Source of the DNA: Candidatus Hydrogenedentota bacterium
GTDB lineage: Bacteria; Hydrogenedentota; Hydrogenedentia; Hydrogenedentales; SLHB01
Assembly: GCA_020848835.1 (NCBI GenBank)
Contig: JADLHJ010000029.1
Coordinates: 1 to 56,548, forward strand
DNA length: 56,548 nucleotides
Reading direction: 5' to 3'
Below the pieces are notes generated by a model. It made no database searches and was not told the DNA's origin. It worked only from the letters and a program-made list of their open reading frames with translations. Both the position numbers and the translations under genes were made by a program. Positions 51,962 through 56,548 of this stretch are shown here, one piece after another (position 1 is the stretch's first letter; the number at the start of each line of letters is the position of its first letter).

Positions 51962-52568
51962 ATTGGATTCCTTCCCGGAGAGGGATGCATACGCCGCCGT
52001 ATTGTAGAGTGACAGAGTGACCCTGTCAAAGGGTAGAACGCTTGACTTCTGTAAAGCGTTGACGGGCCTACTACTTGAAATAATCCCGGCCGACCGGCTC
52101 TCTTTTGTGTCAGCAACATAACCTAAATAATAACAATAACTTACAGAAGCGATCAGTGAAGAATCAGGACATGCTGTCCGATAGGCAAAAAGCTCCACCT
52201 GATCGCACAATTCGCATACTACAGGTTGTGATACCTATGTCTTTTGTCGGTATATAGATACAACCCCTGTGGGAGATTCAGAAAAAATTTTTGCGCTTTT
52301 TGGGAAACTTTGCCCGAACCGAGGGTATACAGCCTAAAGAAGTTGATCGTAAACCAGTGAGTTTACGGGCATTTTGCAGGGGAATTTAACGAAGGAAGAA
52401 GCACAACCAGCGACTTCACGACATGCGGCAACAGCGATTTGAGCGAGAGAATAAACTCTTGACAGGCTTGACAAGTTAGTTAGTGAATCGCTAGGCTATT
52501 GACTGGGACGGGTGAGCTTCCAGCAAATGCGCGCCGCAGAATTCGGAAGCGCAAAGAGGTGCTGAGCC
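51962..52568. other. divergent intergenic region
   Basis: These 607 bases separate the GH42-like gene (minus) and the secretin operon (plus). I see no gene. The part near 52200-52400 is AT-rich and contains AAAAAATTTTT, a 7-bp stem CGTAAAC/GTTTACG (52348-52367) and a direct repeat of TTGACA at 52459 and 52468. Confidence 0.5.
52459..52497 (+). promoter_or_regulatory. candidate promoter of the secretin operon
   Basis: Two overlapping TTGACA boxes occur at 52459-52464 and 52468-52473. From the second, TAGGCT (52492-52497) is 18 bases downstream. The first gene starts at 52569, giving a leader of about 65 nt. Confidence 0.45.
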
Positions 52569-53093
52569 ATGAAGACGAGTAGTACCACACGCGCGGCCAT
52601 GTTGGTCGCAATGAGCGCCACGGTGGCGTTTGCACAATTGGTTTCGATTCCAGCCGATCAGGTGGATTCTAAAAAAGTATTCTGGGGTTCGACCGCCGGC
52701 TTCGAAAAGGCCGGCGAGGTGGACTATGACGCCGTGCTCAAGACGACGCCGGAATGCAAACAGATGAAAAAGGACCGCATCGAACGCGGAACGGGCAAAT
52801 ATTGGATTCTGTTGAACCAAGCGACCGACCGCGCGACCCGCGCAATCACTGAAGTGGGCCAGGACACGGAATACGACCTGATCGCCCAGCGCGGATACCT
52901 TGCCTCTCTCACGCCGGCAATCGCTGCCGACGACGTTACCCAGCTTGTCGTGTCCAAGGTTGAGGGCGCCACCGCAGTGGTCGCCAAGGCCAAGAAGTCG
53001 AAGGACAGCAAGTCGGCGGACAACGGCACACGCACAGCCAAGAACGACTCCAAACCCTCAAAGAAGGCAAAGTCCGAGTCGTCTGATAAGTAG
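52569..53093 (+). CDS. small secreted protein, Lys/Ser-rich tail
   Basis: A 174-residue protein. A signal peptide (MKTSSTTRAAMLVAMSATVAFA, about 22 residues) precedes a domain with KVFWGSTAGFEKAGEVDYDAVLK and ECKQMKKDRIERGTGKYWILLNQA, followed by a basic, low-complexity Lys/Ser tail of 40 residues. I recognise no family. GAGGTG lies eight bases before the ATG. It is the first gene of the operon with the TPR lipoprotein and two secretin-domain proteins, so a role in that envelope system, perhaps as a periplasmic partner, is likely by context only. Confidence 0.8.
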   Translation: MKTSSTTRAAMLVAMSATVAFAQLVSIPADQVDSKKVFWGSTAGFEKAGEVDYDAVLKTTPECKQMKKDRIERGTGKYWILLNQATDRATRAITEVGQDTEYDLIAQRGYLASLTPAIAADDVTQLVVSKVEGATAVVAKAKKSKDSKSADNGTRTAKNDSKPSKKAKSESSDK

Positions 53094-53112
53094 CCATTCC
53101 CGGGGGACCGAA

Positions 53113-54117
53113 ATGTTGTACGCAACGCCACAGGGCTGGCGGGCGCTCGGAGTGGGTCTGGCGGGGGCGATAGTCATAGGGGCCGTAATGGTTGGCTGCC
53201 AGTCAACCGCTCCCAAAAATGACCTCGACCGGCCCAACCACCGCGGCCTGACAGGACCTACCACGGGCACCGAATCGGGTGCCGGAAGCGTCGAGCAAGC
53301 GCGAAAGAGTATCGAGGCTGGCGACACCTCGAATGTCATTCCGAGGCTCATGCACGTGATTGGAAATGCGCCGGCCTCGCAGCCCGCGCTGGACGCCCGC
53401 TATTGGCTGGCTGTGGCCTATGCCAAGATTGGCAGCTACCGCGACGCCATTGACATGTACCGCGAGTATCTTGAGCTCGCCCCGGAAGGACGCTACGCGG
53501 AAGCCGCGAAGGGCCAGAGGGAAGCACTCGAAACGGAGTACAAAGCGAAGTTTCAGACTCCGGAACAGTTGGACGAAGAAGTGGGGAAACTTTCCGGAGC
53601 GCTCCAGCAAGACCCCAATAACGTACAGTTGCAGATTCAGCTCGCCAATACTCTGTGGAAACGCGGTGACTACGACCGGGCGGCGAAGATTTATTATCAG
53701 GTAATTGGCGCAAATCCCGCCTTGGCCAATGAACCTGATCTGCGAGACCGGATTGAATCGTTGCCGAACGGCGAGATCATCGTTCTGACGCCGGCGGAAA
53801 TTCAGCGGCGAGAAGTTGAGCGGCAACCGTTAGTGGTATTCAATACGGCGGCGTTCCGCAGTGGAAAAGATTTGTTTACCCGGGAACCGCTCTATTTTGC
53901 GGTGACTGGACAGGTTGTAAACCAGAGCAAGAGCGTGCTGTACGGCGTGCAGGTTGTCGTGACGATTTACGGATTCGGCAACATGGTCTATGACACGAGC
54001 AATGTCAACATCGGCCGCATGAACCCAGGCGAAGTACGCGCGTTCAGCACACGTTTCAGTAATTTCGACAACATCGACGAAGTCCACCGCTTCGACTGTG
54101 TGGCGTCGTATAACTAA
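53113..54117 (+). CDS. TPR lipoprotein with FxLYD-like domain
   Basis: A 334-residue lipoprotein: the signal ends AVMVGC (Cys29). A TPR-like region (ARYWLAVAYAKIGSYRDAIDMYREYLELAPEG; LQIQLANTLWKRGDYDRAAKIYYQV) is followed by a C-terminal FxLYD-like beta-sandwich (FAVTGQVVNQSKSVLYGVQVVVTIYG...VNIGRMNPGEVRAFS). Such TPR lipoproteins serve as outer-membrane pilotins or assembly factors (as PilF/PilW for PilQ). Position directly before two secretin genes supports that reading. The ATG at 53113 follows CGGGGGACC; the frame from 52900 is a shadow of the previous gene. Confidence 0.85.
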   Translation: MLYATPQGWRALGVGLAGAIVIGAVMVGCQSTAPKNDLDRPNHRGLTGPTTGTESGAGSVEQARKSIEAGDTSNVIPRLMHVIGNAPASQPALDARYWLAVAYAKIGSYRDAIDMYREYLELAPEGRYAEAAKGQREALETEYKAKFQTPEQLDEEVGKLSGALQQDPNNVQLQIQLANTLWKRGDYDRAAKIYYQVIGANPALANEPDLRDRIESLPNGEIIVLTPAEIQRREVERQPLVVFNTAAFRSGKDLFTREPLYFAVTGQVVNQSKSVLYGVQVVVTIYGFGNMVYDTSNVNIGRMNPGEVRAFSTRFSNFDNIDEVHRFDCVASYN

Positions 54118-54127
54118 GGAACTGCCC

Positions 54128-55321
54128 ATGCGCAGGTTTCCCCGATATTGGTTCGGTTCAATGGCGGCAATCGCGCTCGCCGTGACCGCGTTTGGCCAGG
54201 CCCAAGACAATAAGAATGCCATTCCCTTTGTGCGTCAGCCGGTGCCCGCGCCAGGGACCGCCCAACTTCCACCGCAAGCGCCACAACAAGCCAACGTGAC
54301 AGTGAAAGTCGTCGAATTTCAGCGCACGAAGGGGCAAGACTCCGGCGTGAGCGCGTACTTTTCGCGCAGACCTCAGACAAAGCCCTTCGGGTTTGTTGGC
54401 GATGGAAACGGCGCGATTAGCACTGCGGACCTGACCTTTCCGTTGGACGCGGAAGGTACGATTACGGTGTTCCTCGATCGCTTGCGCCTGAGCGAGGGCG
54501 ACCTTGAGTTTGTGTTGCAGGCGCTCGTGTCGGAAAACAAGGCGTTTATCTTGTCGCGACCGAGTTCCCTTGTGCCAATTCGCGGCGTGACGCCGACTTC
54601 AATCGAAACTGTCGAGGAAAATCCGTACGAAAACCCGACCGTAATCGGGACGACCGTTGTCGCCGCAACCGACTTTCGCAAAACCGGCGTCATCATGACC
54701 GTGCAGATTCTCGACGCGATTGACGATGATGGCGATTGGGAGAACACACCTGAAGATACGTACTTCAATTGTGTTATCCGCGCGGAAGTGAAAGAACTCG
54801 GCGAAGAGATCGTCGTCGCCGAACAGCAACAATTGGTCGGCGCAACGCAGATCTCCGCACCGACCTTCGTGACGCGAAGCGTAGACACGCAGGTGTGGAT
54901 TCGCAATGGCCAGGTGCTCGTGCTGGGAGGATTGTTCCGGAACCGAAAACTGGAAAGCGTGGACACGATCCCCGGTATTTCCAAACTAGAGGATATGACC
55001 ATCGGCCTTGCGGAACGGGTTATTCCCGGTAACATGCTTAGCGGGCGCGCATCTTCGTTGCTCGGCAACAAAAGTAAGGAAGTGCAACGCCGGGAACTCG
55101 TGTTCTTTGTGAAGGTCGAAGGCTGGCGCAATTCGTTTTCAGTGCGCGAAGAGAAAGAAGGCGACGCTGCAAGCGAACGCAAAGGCACAATGCGGCCTTC
55201 TGACATTATTGGCAACGTAATCGGTGGAATTACCAGCATTCCGGAAGGTATCGCAGAGATCGGCAGTGAAGACCAAGAGAAGACCATCGAATCCGATCTC
55301 AGTGGAAGTCCAAAGAAATGA
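54128..55321 (+). CDS. secretin-domain protein, short form
   Basis: A 397-residue exported protein (signal to about residue 25, AFGQAQ). The mature part begins at the V-x-V-E-type strand TVKVVEFQRT that opens the secretin core; the N0/N1/N3 ring domains of GspD/PilQ are absent. Secretin features include QALVSENKAFILSRPS, VIMTVQILDAI, and near the end NGQVLVLGGLFRNRKLESVDTIPGISKLEDM and RRELVFFVKVEGW, which match the secretin signature (V.GGL, IP.LG, EL.FF). An acidic loop DDDGDWENTPEDT interrupts the barrel. AAGGA precedes the ATG. It overlaps the next gene by ATGA. Confidence 0.85.
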   Translation: MRRFPRYWFGSMAAIALAVTAFGQAQDNKNAIPFVRQPVPAPGTAQLPPQAPQQANVTVKVVEFQRTKGQDSGVSAYFSRRPQTKPFGFVGDGNGAISTADLTFPLDAEGTITVFLDRLRLSEGDLEFVLQALVSENKAFILSRPSSLVPIRGVTPTSIETVEENPYENPTVIGTTVVAATDFRKTGVIMTVQILDAIDDDGDWENTPEDTYFNCVIRAEVKELGEEIVVAEQQQLVGATQISAPTFVTRSVDTQVWIRNGQVLVLGGLFRNRKLESVDTIPGISKLEDMTIGLAERVIPGNMLSGRASSLLGNKSKEVQRRELVFFVKVEGWRNSFSVREEKEGDAASERKGTMRPSDIIGNVIGGITSIPEGIAEIGSEDQEKTIESDLSGSPKK

Positions 55322-56548
55322 CAATCATCCGCAGCATACTGGTCGCATTGTTGGCATGTGGTGTCGTGTTCGGGCAAAATCCTCCCGCGCCCGCACCTGC
55401 GCCTGCGCCTGCACCCGCGCCGCCACCAGCAGCCACACCTGCGCCTCCACCCGCGGCAGCTCCCGCACCGGCTCCGGCACCGGCAGAAGCTGCCCCCGCA
55501 CCTGCGCCGGCAGCACCACCGCCGGCTGATGCCGCCGCGGCAGCTCCTCCCCCTGCGCCAGCACCACCGGCTGCGCCGCCACCACCGCCAAACTTAACCG
55601 ACATCCGCCAAGTGCAAATCCAGATTTGGATCAGCCAAACCGATGAAGCGGGGTTGCGCGAGATTGGATCGAACATCAACTACACGCGGTTCGTGCGCGG
55701 CGAAGAACAAAGCGGTTCGCTTGAACGGTTGCGGACGGACACATTTTCACCCACGTCGCGCGACTTGCGCGCTACCTTGCCAGCGCCAGACAGCAACACC
55801 TACCCAGATAACGTGCGCCTTTCCCCGGAATCGGACACCGCTTGGACGCCAGGCAACACAATCATTCCCGACCCGGCGCGGCAGGGCGAGTTCTTGATCA
55901 ATGGCCAACGTGGCGCGGGGCTTACGTACAACATTCTCGATACGGACCGCGGCACGATCGATGGCATTCTTCGTGGAATCGAAACAACGTCGGATTCGGA
56001 CCTGATTTCGAAACCGGAATTGCTCGTCGCGAATAATGGGATGGCGGAAATCCGATCTGGTGACGAAATTCCGTTCCAGCAGGTGCAGTACACGACTGCC
56101 GTGCCCACACTGAAAATTACGTGGCGCAATCTCGGAGTGAATATTCAGCTCAAGGCCTCGATCATGACGCCAGACCAGATCGGGATTACCATTCCGTATC
56201 TTGAAGTTTCGGACCGTCTGAAAGAGACGCCGATCCAGGGCCTGCAGGTCCCGGTCTTCTCTTCGCGCAAGCAGATTGGCCAGCTCTACGTGAACAACAC
56301 GGACATTCTCGTCATCGGCGGATTGTCCAGCCGCGTGATTCGCAAGACGGAACGGCGCGTGCCCGTCATCGGCAAGCTGCCCGTCCTTGGAATTCCGTTC
56401 CGTGGCCGGTCGAACGAGGCACTGAACAGCAACCTGCTCATTTTCATTTCGCCTACGATTGTCGATCTCCGTACAATGAAGCCAGAGATGGACAGCGCCC
56501 TTAATTTCTGGCAAGACATGGAATGGGAGAACAGCGAACAATTGAAAC
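55318..56548 (+). CDS. secretin-domain protein with Pro/Ala extension (runs off the window)
   Basis: At least 410 residues, open at the right edge. A signal peptide (MTIIRSILVALLACGVVFGQ) is followed by about 70 residues of almost pure Pro/Ala, then the secretin core: VQIQIWISQTDEAGLREIG at its start, LISKPELLVANNGMAEIRSG (inner-barrel strand), VNIQLKASIM, and the classic end DILVIGGLSSRV, RRVPVIGKLPVLGIPFRG, NLLIFISPTIVD. The N-domains of type II secretion and pilus secretins are lacking. ATG overlaps the stop of the previous secretin gene (ATGA), so the two are co-translated and may assemble together. Confidence 0.9.
   Translation, partial: MTIIRSILVALLACGVVFGQNPPAPAPAPAPAPAPPPAATPAPPPAAAPAPAPAPAEAAPAPAPAAPPPADAAAAAPPPAPAPPAAPPPPPNLTDIRQVQIQIWISQTDEAGLREIGSNINYTRFVRGEEQSGSLERLRTDTFSPTSRDLRATLPAPDSNTYPDNVRLSPESDTAWTPGNTIIPDPARQGEFLINGQRGAGLTYNILDTDRGTIDGILRGIETTSDSDLISKPELLVANNGMAEIRSGDEIPFQQVQYTTAVPTLKITWRNLGVNIQLKASIMTPDQIGITIPYLEVSDRLKETPIQGLQVPVFSSRKQIGQLYVNNTDILVIGGLSSRVIRKTERRVPVIGKLPVLGIPFRGRSNEALNSNLLIFISPTIVDLRTMKPEMDSALNFWQDMEWENSEQLK

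Noticed and set aside
55380..55590. Repetitive GCGCCTGCACC-like DNA, at first sight a repeat array
   Set aside because: It is in frame and encodes the Pro/Ala extension of the secretin-domain protein; units are irregular and there are no spacers, so it is not a CRISPR array.
52569..56548. Complete type II secretion or type IV pilus locus
   Set aside because: Only secretin-domain and accessory genes are visible; no ATPase, platform protein or pseudopilin is adjacent within the window.

Overview
The window reads as chromosomal DNA of a moderately GC-rich, probably Gram-negative bacterium of the PVC/Planctomycetes-like assemblage; a Hydrogenedentota-type genome is my best guess. The reasons are two modules of DUF1501 plus 'planctomycete cytochrome c' (PSCyt1-DUF1549-DUF1553) proteins, an H-X9-DG-type pseudopilin, an alpha-2-macroglobulin/PbpC pair, ROK and FGGY sugar kinases, and many short interspersed palindromic repeats between genes. 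The lineage is inferred from gene content only. I see no rRNA, prophage, insertion sequence or CRISPR array; two tRNA genes are present.

Layout. 1-3.8 kb: first codons of an RRM RNA-binding protein (minus), an aldo/keto reductase, a DUF2007 protein overlapping an MtfA-type peptidase, then two coupled zinc-ribbon/DUF2007 paralogues. 4.2-12.4 kb: a lipoprotein alpha-2-macroglobulin and PbpC two bases apart, an envelope-defence pair. 12.4-17.4 kb: a duplicated-repeat small protein, RimO, a cytochrome P450 and a pseudopilin with clear promoter and terminator. 17.9-23.6 kb: a PilZ protein, a Lar-like zinc finger, two unknown proteins, an FGGY kinase operon with a cluster-less radical-SAM-like SPASM protein, and a REC-degenerate-GGDEF regulator just downstream of tRNA-Cys and tRNA-Leu. 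24-29.5 kb: ROK kinase, small HExxH protein, a TPR/transglutaminase protein coupled to a PhyH dioxygenase, and a ThDP alpha-keto acid decarboxylase. 29.5-31.2 kb: ExbB-ExbD-ExbD. 31.2-36.8 kb: first DUF1501/cytochrome module (minus). 36.9-37.1 kb: an orphan 43-residue hydrophobic peptide gene with its own terminator. 37.5-41.6 kb: RbsBAC-like sugar ABC transporter coupled to an unknown membrane protein. 41.7-47.6 kb: two more membrane proteins and the second DUF1501/cytochrome module. 47.7-49.2 kb: SGNH-hydrolase-like protein and partner. 49.3-52 kb: a GH42-like secreted protein. 52.5 kb to the end: an operon of a secreted protein, a TPR/FxLYD lipoprotein and two secretin-domain proteins that lack the usual N-domains; the last one runs off the window.

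Taken together, much of the window serves the cell envelope and polymer/sugar use: two surface PSCyt1/DUF1501 modules on either side of a sugar importer, sugar kinases, an ExbBD energiser, a GH42-like protein and a secretin operon. The best candidates for something undescribed are the orphan 43-aa peptide, the tandem N-domain-less secretins, and the SPASM protein that has lost its radical-SAM cluster motif. Inverted and interspersed repeats (a perfect 32-bp inverted repeat at 3.9 kb with a relative at 47.6 kb, and a GGAGTGCGG family with at least three copies) are the main non-coding structures.
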